Part shown: positions 11,012 to 22,362 of the stretch, in pieces | Layout of the letters: every line of letters begins with the position of its first letter | How positions within the stretch are numbered: the first letter of the stretch is position 1 | Assembly: GCA_023313575.1 (NCBI GenBank) | Contig: JAJTTP010000012.1 | Location: 186,001 to 250,000, forward strand | Length of the DNA: 64,000 nucleotides | Source of the DNA: Eutypella sp. D-1 | Taxonomy: Eukaryota > Ascomycota > Sordariomycetes > Xylariales > Diatrypaceae | Direction of reading: 5' to 3' | Notes under the pieces: model-generated | Databases searched by the model: none | Told to the model about the DNA's origin: nothing | The model's input: only the letters and a program-made list of their open reading frames with translations | Program-made: the position numbers and the translations under genes

Positions 11012-11912
11012 AGCCCAGCCGCCCTTCTTGATGGTGCTCTTCTGGTAGCCGATGGCGAGGTCCCAGACGAGGTGGCGGGTGCCGTTGAAGGCGTGGAAGA
11101 GGAAGGGCCAGGCGACAAGGAACTTGGCGACGGACTTGACGGCGACGGGCAGGGAGGCGGCGGCGGCGGCCAGCGTCGCGGACTCGAGGTGCCAGCCCGT
11201 CAGCGGCGCCGCCAGGTACGCCAGCGAGAACACGTACAGCGACCCGGAGAACATGGTCCCTGTTATCCGCGTCCAGATCGACGCCCCCAGCCAGATGTGC
11301 GAGTAGTCGTAGATTGTCAGGTGCGGGCTGATCGGCCGCTTCAACCGCTGCGCCGCCAGTACCTCCTGCCCCTCTGCCGGGGTGAGCTTCTGCGTCGCCG
11401 CGCCTCTGTGGGTGGGTGAGGAGATTTGTTAGCCGATCATGGTTCCTTTTGTTTCAGATGATATCCAGGTTGGGGGGAGGGGTGGAATGTCGGCGTTTCT
11501 TCCGGAGCGGAAGTTGGTCTCTAGAAAAGCGGGAAAAAGGAATATTCGGAATGGGAGGATGGGCGAAAAAGGAACGTACCGAGTCTGCTGGCCGGCGACG
11601 TTTGCCGCGAGGGCTAGGCGGGGCAGGTTGTGGGAGAAGAAGGCATTATTCTTGACAGCGACTGCATTATAGATTTGTGAATTAGCGTTGCATATTTAAT
11701 GGACTTCATGAGTTTCTTGGCATCTTCTGCAGTTTTTACTTGAAGCGCCTGAGTAGCATGCAATAACTCGGGCCGAATCGAATGAATTATCACAAGTGGG
11801 TTGAGCTGGTGATGATGATGGTGGTGGTGGTGGTGGTGGTGATCTTCATTATGCTCGGGAAAGCTCGCTTACCCTGTCGCACGGCCCGGAGGCCCAATCT
11901 CTGCGCGTTCAT
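10961..11912 (-). CDS. succinate dehydrogenase cytochrome b560 subunit (SDH3/SdhC)
   Basis: Membrane-anchor subunit of mitochondrial complex II, contributing to ubiquinone and haem b binding. Three exons on the minus strand (11912-11873, 11661-11580, 11405-10961) give 188 residues. Residues 1 to about 50 are a targeting peptide (MNAQRLGLRAVRQVAVKNN), rich in Arg and Ala. The hallmark LKRPISPHLTIYDYSHIWL follows, with WTRITG and then three membrane helices. FHAFNGTRHLVWD carries the family's haem-ligand histidine. Introns are long for this window (174 and 211 nt), with gtaagc and gtacgt donors; the first holds a GGT/ATG microsatellite. The start was chosen because it is the only upstream exon restoring a targeting sequence in phase. 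Confidence 0.93.
11808..11842. repeat. GAT/GGT trinucleotide tract in SDH3 intron 1
   Basis: gatgatgatg followed by about seven ggt/gtg units, inside the 211-nt first intron of SDH3. It is a simple microsatellite. Confidence 0.85.
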
Positions 11913-11932
11913 GATGAAATACTATTATCGTA

Positions 11933-11958
11933 GTCGTCGTCGTCGTCGTCGTCGTCGG
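11933..11958. repeat. (GTC)n microsatellite in SDH3 5' leader
   Basis: About eight GTC units lie 21 nt upstream of the SDH3 ATG (read GAC on the gene strand), so probably within its 5' UTR. Confidence 0.85.
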
Positions 11959-13240
11959 TTGGCCGCTATGTATATCGAAGCCCGTGATATTGATAGTTAG
12001 AGTTATTGTCAATCGGGAGGGCGGCTAACTATGTTGTCGCATTATTCGGCGGTGGAGGCGGAGGAGGAGAAAGTTAAACAATGGAGGGGAGGAAGGAAAT
12101 CAATGCGATCATAGGTAAACCTTGGTAGAAGAATAAGAGTTCCAATACTATTAACCATTACTGGACTTACTTTCAACTACTGGAAGACTGGAGACCGGAA
12201 CCTAACTTCGAGCGGCCTCGGCATAGCGGAGCCAATCAGAGCCGACGTAATTACTGCAAGCTACTCACTTCACCCGTCGTAGCAACATCTGAAATCAAAG
12301 GGTCACGTGATTCTGTCACTTCTCTTTTCTACCAGTGGCCCGTGCGCATATCGATTAGGTACCTACACAAAACTTCGAGGGCTTGGCCTCATGCTCCCGA
12401 CCATTTTTTCTCTTTCTTTCTTTTCTTTCCCCAGATAGCAAGGGCGCCCCGACCGCCGGCGATACCCAGATGATGGGCGCTGCGCAAGGTCAGCTGTGCG
12501 GCTTTCTGGTCGCGCGGAAGAGGGGGTTTTGCTCGAGAGTAAAAATATTCTTGGGAAAGAAAGGATCCGTCGTTAATCTCGGCGTCGAGCTTTGTTGTTT
12601 CCGTCTCGACGCCGTTTCATTTTGAGATCTACATATTATACCTTACCAGGTACCGTTACCCATATCGGGATATACCTAGGTATTTCTTTGTCATAGGTTG
12701 GCACTTCCGCAGTGCGTGCCCAGACATAATGACTAAATACTGGGTTTTTTTTTCTTGCGGTGTCCAAGCCTTGACTTAACTTACAGGGAGATCCGTGATG
12801 TGTTCGCTGAATTGCTTACTGTGTTACATAATGGAGTGGACTCTGGACTAACTTCCATCAGTACCATTGGGCCCTCTGTGCATGGATTCATTAGAAGTCA
12901 TTATGGTCTCGCCGCTGGGAAAAGTCACTTGATCGTTCGGCGGCAGTATCTAGGCTTAGCATTGCTATATTACGGGTAACCAGGTCTTCTGAACGACCAC
13001 AGCTAATCTTAAGTAAGACCTGCGACGGCAACGCCAGCTATATAGGCACAGGCGGTATAAATCAAGAGCAAAAACTCCAACAATCAGTGCCAGAAAAAAA
13101 AAATCCGCAATGAACAATACACCAGCACCTGCATTACATGAAAATGTCATCCATCCGTTTCCCCTAAAATAACAAAAGCTCTTAAGCCCGGTCCCCCTGG
13201 GTATCTATCTCGTAGTTCTCATGTAATGTAATGCAATGCC

Positions 13241-13280
13241 GTGACGTGACGTGACGTGACGTGACGTGACGTGACGTGAC
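13241..13280. repeat. (GTGAC)8 tandem array
   Basis: Eight perfect GTGAC pentamers, about 60 bp downstream of the GT69 stop codon. The array generates seven overlapping TGACGTGAC boxes that resemble bZIP/CRE half-site pairs. Confidence 0.95.
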
Positions 13281-13341
13281 ATATGTAGTGTGCATGCGAC
13301 ATAATGGAATTATTAAAATGTACACAAAGCTTCTGCTCAGC

Positions 13342-14724
13342 TCAGACCAAAGTCTCGTTCCACGGCCGGTACGTCTGATCCTGCCACACGGGGATATTGA
13401 CGCACCAGAGCTCGTCAGGCGGCGTCTCGCTCCACTGGATGGCCTCGGCCTCGGCGCCGTCTCCGTCCGCCGACGCTGGCGCCCCCGAGGAGGTCGTCGC
13501 CCACTGCGAGGTGTAGCCGAACTTCTTCTTGACGGCCTTGGAGTTGGCGTTGGAGTACTCGACGTTGACGGTGGGGACGACGGCGATGCGGTTGAAGCCG
13601 GCCCACCAAAGGTCCTTGCAGAAGAGGGTGGGCTCGCCGCTGAAGCACTCGCCCTTGCGCGAGGCGCGGAACCGCAGCGGCTCCTTCTCCGCCTTTGTGC
13701 CGGCCCGCGACAGCCCCAGCAGCGGCGCCGCCGTGAACGCCACCAGCCCGTTCCAGCACGAGAACACCTGGAAGGGCAGTCGCTCGTCGTAGCGCCGCCG
13801 CGTCGCGGCCTCGAGATCGTCCCCGCGCCCGGACACGCCCCGGAACAGCTGTTGGTCCGTCACCTTCCAAGGCCCCGTGCCGGGGATTTCGGCGAAACCA
13901 TTGCCTGCCATGGTGCGCGCGATCCAGAGATCGTAGAAGGACAGGGTCCACTGGTGGAAGTTCCAGTCCATGGCGCAAGTCATGTCGGCGCGCTGGACGC
14001 GGCGCTGATGGATCAACTCGAGCATGTCCTCGGGACACAGGGCGACGTCGTTCACGAAGACGACGGTAGTGTCGGCACTTGGAGGCTTCATTGTCTGGGT
14101 GGAGGTGGCGGAGTAAGTGACCTCGCTGTCATGGGAGTAGTTGGTCAGAGGTGCCAGGGCGACATTCCGCAGCTCGGCCAGCTTCTGGATCCGCACGAGG
14201 TCGGTACCCTGGCTTCCCTCCGTAGGATCGATATTGCTGTGTTGTAGGCGGTAGGGTAGGCCGATCTCGGTAAACCCGGGAACAAGGGCGGCTAGGACCT
14301 CGAGGGTGCCATCATCAGAGTTGCCCTCGACGACTGAGAGGGCGCATTCGGTGGGGCCGAGGAACTTGACGACCTCAACAATAGAGGCTAGTAGGCGCGA
14401 GAGGACCTCAATGTTCTGGCGCAGGTCGAGGGCGAAAAAGTAGCGGAGGTCGGATCCCTCACCAGAACGCAGGTGTTCGTAGCGGATAGAAAGACTGTCG
14501 ACAGAGGGGCAGGCGAGACGCGAGAAGGAGGTATCATCGGGATCAAATACGCTACGGACGTAGGCAACAAGGGGTTTGAAGGAGGATTTGTTGATAGTAG
14601 AGGAGAGGCGTCCCGGACCCGCGGCATCGAGGCCAAAGAGGGGCTGAGTGTTAAGTAGGACGATGATGATGAGGAATACGACCACCGCTATCTGCAACAC
14701 ATTACTTCGTGGTAACAACCTCAT
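13342..14724 (-). CDS. alpha-1,3-mannosyltransferase, GT69 (CMT1/CAP59 family)
   Basis: Golgi-type glycosyltransferase of the CAP59/CMT1 family, which adds mannose to glycans or capsule-like polysaccharide in fungi. 460 residues from ATG 14724; an upstream in-frame ATG at 14799 would add 25 residues ahead of the membrane anchor. I prefer 14724 for its context and because it puts a single TM helix (about 9-27, VLQIAVVVFLIIIVLLN) at the N-terminus, as in type II enzymes. Family landmarks: RYFFALDLRQNIEVL, SVVEGNSDDGT, FVNDVALCPEDMLELI (the DxxxCxxD acidic site), CAMDWN, FYDLWIARTM, and FSCWNGLVAF with the FR-rich stretch after it. Single exon. Substrate is inferred from family only. Confidence 0.88.
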   Translation of the reverse strand: MRLLPRSNVLQIAVVVFLIIIVLLNTQPLFGLDAAGPGRLSSTINKSSFKPLVAYVRSVFDPDDTSFSRLACPSVDSLSIRYEHLRSGEGSDLRYFFALDLRQNIEVLSRLLASIVEVVKFLGPTECALSVVEGNSDDGTLEVLAALVPGFTEIGLPYRLQHSNIDPTEGSQGTDLVRIQKLAELRNVALAPLTNYSHDSEVTYSATSTQTMKPPSADTTVVFVNDVALCPEDMLELIHQRRVQRADMTCAMDWNFHQWTLSFYDLWIARTMAGNGFAEIPGTGPWKVTDQQLFRGVSGRGDDLEAATRRRYDERLPFQVFSCWNGLVAFTAAPLLGLSRAGTKAEKEPLRFRASRKGECFSGEPTLFCKDLWWAGFNRIAVVPTVNVEYSNANSKAVKKKFGYTSQWATTSSGAPASADGDGAEAEAIQWSETPPDELWCVNIPVWQDQTYRPWNETLV

Positions 14725-17244
14725 GATTGGTGCTTGTAGACCGTTGATAACTGTAGTAGTATGCTCGTGATGGCTACAATGACGACGACAGCGGTACAAG
14801 CATTGCGACCGCTACCTGCTACCTGGTCTAGGCAACCCGAGGCTGAGGCTGAGGCTGAGGTTGTAGGGCACAGGTCGAGGTTGCAGATGAAGAAGTTTGA
14901 GATGGTGGGAGATGGTGGGGTGGAGTTCCGACAATTACTAACTACTTCTTTGTAGGATTGTGAATTCGGGACTGGGTTAGGTAAGGGACTGAACGTAATT
15001 GTCCCAAATTGATCCTTCCCTATGGAACTGTTTCAAGGTTTTGAACCATTCAGCCTTGACCTAAATTGCTTGGTTGCTAATCTTGGAAAGTTCTACTGAA
15101 GTAAAAAAGCAAATCAAGCTTGCTGACAGGTGCCGTTGTGGATGTCGGAGTTTAAGACAAGGTTGTCGCCGATCTCTGCCTAAGGAGCTCTTTTTGGGTT
15201 TAGCGCCACTACCTATATCTACAGCATGTACTACAGAATAATACCTGACCCTTTCCCTCAACCCCTGAGACATGAAAATCTCCGTCATTATGTCTTTCTG
15301 TGGTGAAGGTAAATGATGGTCATTATGATGATTGTGCAAAAACGTGCAAATTCATCGCTTACTGCAAGATTCTCGTAACATCGATCAATGCTTTAGTGAC
15401 ATGACTTCACACTTCGCTAGAGAGGGCGTTACATCCCGTGTTATTTACAGGCGATGAAACTGTCCAATTACTACGCTTCTGTACCGTAGCTTCTGGGCCT
15501 GGTAATTATGGACTGCCTGGATAAGATTCCATTGTTCCATAAATCTTCTGTGTAGGAACAGTAAAGCAGTAGTATGGCCTGAATACAGCACATCTTATAA
15601 GAACAATCTCGCAATTGAAGAATAGAGTTATTGAATCCATTCATGGTCTAGTTGCTTTCTCCTTGGAAATCAATTCAATATAGAATTTGGCATATAGCCT
15701 TTTCTACTTAGGTAGGCACTAAAGGGATTATTTGACTTCTACTCATTCATAAAACCGCGATGAGCCTCAGCTTTGGTCTGATAGGAAGATAGCCAGGCTA
15801 TACGAGCCCAGCCATGAAGGGTCAAACGTCCCAAGCAATCTTTACTGATATTCTCTGTCGGGCCGGTGCGATGCTCGTGTAGCCTCTGACGAGGAGGATT
15901 CCGATCTAACATGCCAAACTGGCGATGACTTCGTTCGTATCTGGGCATCTCTCCTCGATTTCCATCTAGAGAAGAAGCGCTTACTACGAGAATGTTTGAG
16001 AGCACTTCGCGAGTTCGTGCGGTTGGGGGAGCCGCAGGCATTTTAAACTTCCGAAGGTCTGACAGGAGGGAGCCCATCAGCTAGTGCGGGACCCCTTTTT
16101 CTTGCCTGTTCCTGGCGTCGCATCGTTTCAAACCCCAGCAAGCGCCACGATACGACACACGAAACGGGATCGCCTCCCTCCCCCACACACTGCGACGACG
16201 ACGACAAGGTCAACGGGGCTGATTGCCTTGATTGACTCCATTTTGTAATGCAGTGGCGGTTTGCCTAACAACGCGGGTCCCAGTGTTTCATTTTACAAAT
16301 TTGCTCAGCTGCGATCTCGGGGTAAATCGCGAAGCTTATAACGGGCTTTCGTCGTTACTACGGTGGATAATTCCTCTTAGTGATGTGCAACACGTGAGCA
16401 TGAAAGTGTTGAAACGCTCCAGAATACTAGGCACGGCGAGAACAAAAAATGAAATGCTGTAGTAAGTCTACGATTGCCCAAGTCGGACATTGAGAATCGA
16501 TTCAGCTCTCAGCAAAAGTGATCATTCGGCTACCTAGTTAAGGGGGGAAAAGGGGGGGTAAATTATCCGAAGTGCTACGTACCACGCAAAACGTAACGTT
16601 CCGCGCCGCCCCTCCTCCCCTTCCCCCCTCCCTCCGACGTAGAACAGGAACACACATAAACGATCGCCCGGCGATCGGCATGAAACCTCGCGTGTCCAAT
16701 AGCCTGATGGACTTTTTTTTAGTCTATTCATAGCCCCCCTCCGCGGGAGCAGATCTGATTTTCATGCGCCGGGGCGCATGTCCAGGGTTCCCGGAGCCCA
16801 GGTACCCCGGGCCACGCGCGGCACGTCAAACAGATAGCGTGCCAGGCTCCGATATCTCAGCCTCGAGGGTTGTGGGGGGTTAGGGGGGTGGTTTAGCATC
16901 GAAACGGGCATGCGCAAGGCAGACACTGCCCAGTAGCGGACGAGGAAACGGGAGGCGAAAAGAAATGAATGAATGAGGAAGGGTTCCAGAAGTCGGAGGG
17001 GGCGTCTTCTCGAGATTTCATCGGTATATAAGATCCGTGGACGGCGCCCCCTTCTGACCACCAGCTTTGATCATCAACATCAACAACCAGCATCTCCTCT
17101 GTCTATCAATCACTTTCGCTAGCCGAAATAACATCTTTCGATTCTTTACACACAATAAAATAGTCCCGGTTGACTATCGATAAATTCTATATTTCTTAAT
17201 ACCATCCTTTCTCATAAATACAATACCCCCAAAAATCAGTCAAG
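14725..17244. other. intergenic, GT69 to BAS-like gene
   Basis: 2.5 kb with no supported gene. It holds a (GAGGCT)n-like stretch near 14837-14860, (CGA)n at about 16190-16206, and G-rich runs at 16541-16560 and 16870-16892 that could form quadruplexes. From 17025 there is a promoter and CAAC-rich leader for the secreted protein. A 112-codon minus ORF (15739-16077) has no recognisable features. Confidence 0.55.
17025..17032 (+). promoter_or_regulatory. TATA box of the BAS-like gene
   Basis: TATATAAG lies 220 nt before the ATG and about 30-45 nt before a CAACATCAACAACC leader, the spacing expected of a functional TATA box followed by a long 5' UTR. Confidence 0.6.
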
Positions 17245-17920
17245 ATGCTCCAGTCTACCTTCTCCGCCGCTTTCCTCTGTAAGTCTACTGTTTCCGCACC
17301 ACCCAGCCCGTAGCAAACCAGACAAAGCGCAAGCTTTCTACTTATCCTGTTCGCGTGGCATTGACTAACCCTTTCCCTCTTCCACAGTCGCTCTCACCGT
17401 CGTGGCCCTCCCGAGCCCCCTGACCCCAGACCCGGCGGGCGAGAAGAACGTCGGCAACGGTGCCGGCGGCCAATTCATCGGCGGCGCCTGCCTTAGCTCC
17501 GCCGACTGCGCTAGCGCCTGCTGCGCCACCCTCGCCGGCGCCGGCATCTGCTCCGGCGTCGGCGCCCAGTTCCAGGCCGGCAAGCAGGGCTGTGGCTTCG
17601 GTGATAACGGTGCCGGCGCTGGAGCCGGCGCTGGCGCGGGTAACGAGGCTGATGCGGGTAATGGAGCTGGCGCCGGTGCCGGTGCCGGGGCCGGTGCTGA
17701 CGCTGGCGCGGATGCGGGAGCGGATGCGGGAGCGGGCGCCGGTCAGGCGGGCAGCGAGAACGTGGGCAAGGGCGACGGATCGCAATTCATCACGGGCTCG
17801 TGCACCAGCGACGCGGACTGCGCCTCGGGGTGCTGCGCCAAGCCCGACGGCAAGTGCTCGGCCCCGGCCGTGGCCTTCGACTCGGGCAAGCAGGGCTGCG
17901 GCTTCGTCGGGTCGGCATGA
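17245..17920 (+). CDS. secreted cysteine-rich protein with two BAS-like modules
   Basis: Exons 17245-17278 and 17388-17920 give 188 residues. Residues 1 to about 19 are a signal peptide (MLQSTFSAAFLFALTVVALP). Two copies of the same six-cysteine module follow, near residues 39-77 and 149-186. Each runs F-I-x-G-x-C-x5-C-x3-CC-x(6-8)-C-x13-C and ends GKQGCGF. Between them is a low-complexity linker of about 60 residues, nearly all Gly, Ala and Asp. The module resembles fungal biotrophy-associated secreted proteins (BAS2/BAS3 type) known from Magnaporthe and Colletotrichum; similarity is by motif memory only. The first exon is just 34 nt, and the 109-nt intron splits the signal peptide. A strong TATA box precedes it. 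Apoplastic effector or wall-protein roles are inference; no function is shown. Confidence 0.82.
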
Positions 17921-19793
17921 TTGGACCACGGCCTTACCTATTCATTTAGTTCGCCTTGGAACCGACCGTCTCCGGCGAACTCGATCGACCGCCGCGCATG
18001 AGCGCGGCACCATTTATTATATAATATTCATGGCTGGAAAGGTACGCTCGTTTACATAACCCCACCGAGGGTTGCATGGCTGCACCATGCCCTGTACCAT
18101 ATGGATTGCATGATGTTGGATATGAGAGATGAGGCGGTGTCGGGGTGTTAAAGCATAATTAGACATAAAGATTCACTTCGAAGTTGCATTCCTATCCTAC
18201 TTTCATGATTGTGTGTGGTTTGTAGACGTATTTTCGGATTGGTACACCGGCCAATTTCGTGAGTCCTAGTGGCTCTGTCTAGCCGCCCCGTTGAACCACA
18301 TTTTTGGCATGCGGAGCGGCATATGCGGCCGCCAGGGGTTCAACTATGTAAGCCGGGCAGGATATACATACGGAAGTTCGTGATTGGCAAGATACTAGAT
18401 GAAGGATATTGAATGCAGTGAATACAGTGAATGCACGGGACAAATAAAATGTAGGGATCAAGCTCCCGTAATCACAGGCACTCACGGGCGGGGAGGCTTG
18501 TTGTCTTATGATATTCCTGTAAGACTTCGTATAGATTTGACGACAAATTCGGTATTACAAGTCTTTTTGTCTTTTTCTTTCCCCGCGGCCGTTCATCCGT
18601 GATCTAGGACTTCGTGGACGCAGCAGGTGAGTTGTCCGTAGATATTACAAGCCCCCAAGCGTTGCTTGGCATCAATCGACCTTTTGCTTTGAGTTAACCT
18701 GATGGACAGAAATAGAAAGTAACGTGCCGGGGTTGCAGGGTTCTTAGATGCAAGCGGCGATGTAAGCTTTTCCAATGCCCCTATAAGTCAAGAGATCGGC
18801 ACTCACGCCGTTTCGAAATTCTACACCTAATTACGGGTCCTGGAGGTCAGCTGGATTATACAACAATCCCAATCCCAACCAAGAGAAGAGAGGGCTGGGT
18901 TCAATGAAAATCAATTCGCCGTGCCAGTGACAAGCTAATTTTCTTCCAGAGATTCTTTGCTACTAATGTTGCCTCAATGAGTACTTCGCCAGATCCCAAG
19001 ATGGACCGAGGATTATTACCCGACCAAGCAATCCGTCGCGCCCCGGAGGGCGCCCCGGAGGTCAACCTTGGGAATAGAATCATATGTTCACATCGGCCGA
19101 AAGACACCAATACCGGAGCAGCAAAATCACACAGGTGCTCAATAATTTGACATGCTTAACTGCACAGTACTTAGACCCAGCGCCTTGCGCGCACATCACC
19201 ATTTCGCTTATAGTCCCTGTAGTAAGCTCGTGCCGCGAGCGCGTGTAGCTAAAGGACGTCGCGCTCACCATGCATCGCAAGGGCCTAGCTATTCATTGTG
19301 AGCAATGTGCTTCGCCTTCCTTTTCTCTAAAAAGCGCTTTAATTACCTTCTGGGAAGGCAGTGACTGTAAACATCTTACATTGCAGGGGCTACTATGTGT
19401 ACTTGGGAGGGCTGAACCGCGCCCGCTGGCCCTTAAGCCACCACGGGTGATCGAACTGCCGTATTGGGCCATATAGCTTCCCTTTCCAGATACCTTCTCC
19501 ACGATCCTAACGACAAGTCCTAGTTCTGCCCAATGCAATTCTGCCGCTCCGGTAGCTGGCCATCTTAGTATATGCTGCCAGAGATGCCAAAGCCTTGCGC
19601 CTGGGTAGTTATAAAGATGATGATCCCGCGACTTACCGCAGATGGAATGGGAAGATTTAAACCATTCTATTGCACTGAAGGACAAGGGAGTTTGAGGCTT
19701 CGAAGACAGACCGTTACATCTGTTGCTTAACCGGAAGCGCCAGCTCTACAGCTTACCTATTTACGAAACATATTTCCATCCCATTCCCTCACG
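17921..19793. other. intergenic, BAS-like gene to con-13-like gene
   Basis: No supported gene in 1.87 kb. There is a TATAAAG element at 19610-19616, 178 nt before the con-13-like ATG. Scattered short minus ORFs (18901-19110, 19293-19685) have no protein-like conservation that I recognise. Confidence 0.55.
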
Positions 19794-20833
19794 ATGCTCG
19801 TCCCGAAGTCCGTTGCTGGCCTTCTGCCTCTGGCGGCCCTTTCCGCCGCCCAGTTCCACGCGGTTATCGATCCGGTGATCTCGCGGGAGCAGATCTGGGA
19901 CGGACTTCTCCCCGTCATGGCTTCGACTGAGGCCACGGTTCAGGACTGGGAGGCCGGTTGGATCTTCCAGTCCTGCAAGGACGAGGCAGAGATGAGAGGC
20001 TACAGCCCCTCGGACTTCGAGGTCTTCGACGTCAGTTACTCCGACTGCGAGGAGCCGTGGACCATGTGCCGGCACAGGGAGGTCAACTCCCCGAGCAAGG
20101 ATGAGATGATTGAGGTACGTCCATCCAGCTGAGACCTCTCCCCCCCCTGCCGCCAGCGAAGATGACTAACGGATAAGCAGAATTTCGGGAAACTTCCTGT
20201 CCACACGCGCGAGTACGTCCGACATGTCATCGTGATGCCGGATCTCGGCAACGGCCACGCCGGCCTGTTCTATAACTACAACATCATGTTCGGCGACGGC
20301 AACATGGACTTCTACGTCCTAATCCACGAGGCTACTCACTGCCTGGACTTCGGCGCCACAGACATGTCACCCATCAGCGAGTCCTCGCTCTGGCAGGACG
20401 CCTACGCCCAGGACTCCGCCGCCCCGACCGAGTACGCCACGAGCAACTGGATCGAGGGCTTCGCCGAGGTCGGGCCCCTCTCGTTCTACGACAAGTACGT
20501 TGAGGGCGGCCTGGCGGCCATCCAGCCGAGCATCTCGCAGGTAAGTTACACACATCTATCGCACGGCCATGGGCCATGTGCACTCCTTCGGAAACCACGG
20601 GTGATAGCGCTGACACCCCGTTGCAGATCCAGAACCAGCTCAACGTCTTCCGCGAGCAGCTCGACGGCACCATCACGGTAGGCGGTACCTGCGAGAACCG
20701 TCTGCCCCCCACTGAGGCCGTTCCCATGATCGAGGGCGCCAGGGTCATGCAGGCCCTCAAGAACAAGCCCAACACCTTGTTCACGTCGAACGTCACGGTT
20801 CTCGACCTCCCAGAGACGCCCAGACTTCACTAG
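19794..20833 (+). CDS. secreted con-13-like protein with HEATH metal motif
   Basis: Three exons (19794-20114, 20181-20540, 20627-20833) encode 295 residues. An N-terminal signal peptide (about 1-19, MLVPKSVAGLLPLAALSAAQ) marks secretion. The body resembles the conidiation-specific con-13 family of filamentous fungi. It contains HEATH at residues 156-160, a zincin-type HExxH motif, with a downstream Glu-bearing NWIEGFAEVGP that could supply a third ligand. Paired cysteines (SCKDEAE, DCEEPWTMC, THCLD, TCENR) suggest disulfides. Both introns (66 and 86 nt) have clean gtacgt/gtaagt donors, and all phases are 0. Proteolytic activity is not established; con-13 is named for developmental expression. 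C-terminal N-glycosylation sequon SNVTV is visible. Confidence 0.85.
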
Positions 20834-21876
20834 GCATTTTGTTTATTTTTCCTTTTCTCTATAATGATGCATGCATAGGCACTTAGGGGCGTTTTGGGTT
20901 TGGCGACCGGGGGGGCCAGCTTGTTGATATGGTGGGATGGGTTAGACTGAGGTATGATCACATTACGTTCTACCTGTTATACATAAGCCTTCTGTCGGAT
21001 TCGGCGTCATCTGTATATATCTTGGCCCCAATCTGTTAGACCCAGGCCTGGTTAGACTGTATATATGGCACAACATATTTGGATTTTGCGACATAACAAG
21101 TCTTACGTATCCGCGCTGAGGTCTAGGAAAGGTCATGCTATTGAATAGGGTAGAAGTGGAATAAAATGGCAGGTGAGAATCGCGGAATTCGATGAGTGTG
21201 TTTTGCTTTTCCCCTTCATCCGACTGGCCTGAGGAAATAAGCCGTCTTCTCTACTACTTGCCATTATAAAATCAGAGAAGGCCGCCTTATACATTGGCCA
21301 AGTCTCTAGCAATAGTTAGTTACAGCGAAGAATCTACAGGTGGGCGCTAGTCTAGCCGCTGTATGACAAACATAGATAGACTTGGTTAAACAAGGAATTC
21401 GTGGCTTCACGAATGATATCTTCTAACGTGCAAAGTTTCAAGACAGCCCACCTCGATCTCAGATCACTTTCCAGGCAGCCAATCAAGTTAATTTTATCCG
21501 ACCAGCAACGGTTGAGGTTCGTAGGATGTATGATCAGATGACGACTAGCAAACCGGTTTGAGCTCGCAAGCTGGGCAAACTGGAGAGCCTCGAATGGCGC
21601 AGCCACATGACGTCAGCCACAACCATCCCAAGGCCTGTGATACCCCTATTGGTTGCAAAACCTGTATTAGGCAATTATATCATGTATATGCGCTCATCAC
21701 ATGGGAGCTTTAGGCGGAATACCTTCCCAACTATTTTAAATACTCATAACTAGCCTTACTCTTCTTCTTTCCGTCACTTTCATCTACATATCCTTTCGAG
21801 GGACAAAATCGCCTTCTGTATCTTATTGCGTCTGCTACGAAGTTAATATCATTTTCTTATATCTACCACCGCCAAC
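20834..21876. other. intergenic, con-13-like to small conserved gene
   Basis: No supported gene in about 1 kb. The last 150 bases (ttttaaata near 21732, then CT-rich text) look like the promoter and leader of the gene at 21877. Confidence 0.55.
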
Positions 21877-22362
21877 ATGGAGTGGACAAAGCAAAAGTAC
21901 AACGAACAGTATGAGGTTTGGTGGCCTTGGATCGAGGACAACTTCCTCAAGTACTTCACGAAAGATAACAAAGCGAGTTACGCCACGAAAGGTACGTCGT
22001 GTCTTCTCCCAGTCTAGGTCAAATCTGCCTAGCTGTCCACGAGGTGTTGCATCCAAGGTTTAGACATCAAAAATATCATGGATTCTGACGTCTCTTGTAC
22101 ATGAACAGAACAACTAGACAAGACCAAAGTCACGGGCGTAGAGCAGGTTGACAACCTCCAGGACGGCGTGCATAATCTTGCGACCAGTCAGGTGGGCCAA
22201 GGCGGCCTCCTCCAGCCTGTTGGCGATGCTGTGTCTAAGGAGGGCATTAACCGTACCGAGCGCAAGGGCAAGGATGAACAAGGTGGTTATCTCCCATCTA
22301 ACGTCCCCGTCGTTTCGAATCTCACCGGTGCGATTGGGGGACTGGCCGGTACGAATAAGTGA
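21877..22362 (+). CDS. small conserved fungal protein, 122 aa
   Basis: Exons 21877-21991 and 22109-22362 give 122 residues; the 117-nt intron has a gtacgt donor and an aacag acceptor. The text YNEQYEVWWPWIEDNFLKYF, KDNKASYATKEQLDKTKVTG, VEQVDNLQDGVHNL and GLLQPVGDAVSKEGINRTER matches a small protein family that is widespread in Pezizomycotina and usually annotated as hypothetical. No signal peptide; a Gly-rich C-terminal tail. Aromatic-rich N-terminus then charged helix suggest a compact soluble or membrane-peripheral protein. I know of no assigned function and propose none. Confidence 0.83.

Larger units (their letters stand above)
11913..13341. other. SDH3 upstream region and GT69 3' flank
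   Basis: No supported gene. SDH3 promoter material lies to about 12300 (GGAGG-rich stretch near 12050). Further on are short TACCTAGGTA-type repeats (about 12355 and 12640-12685) and the (GTGAC)8 array. ORFs here are short and have no recognisable sequence. Confidence 0.6.

Noticed and set aside
13276..14247. 323-codon plus ORF opposite the GT69 gene
   Set aside because: Antisense shadow caused by GC-rich third positions; the minus frame carries the family motifs.
16541..16892. G-rich runs upstream of the BAS-like gene as possible quadruplexes
   Set aside because: Runs are irregular and lie in simple G/A text; not strong enough for a separate claim.
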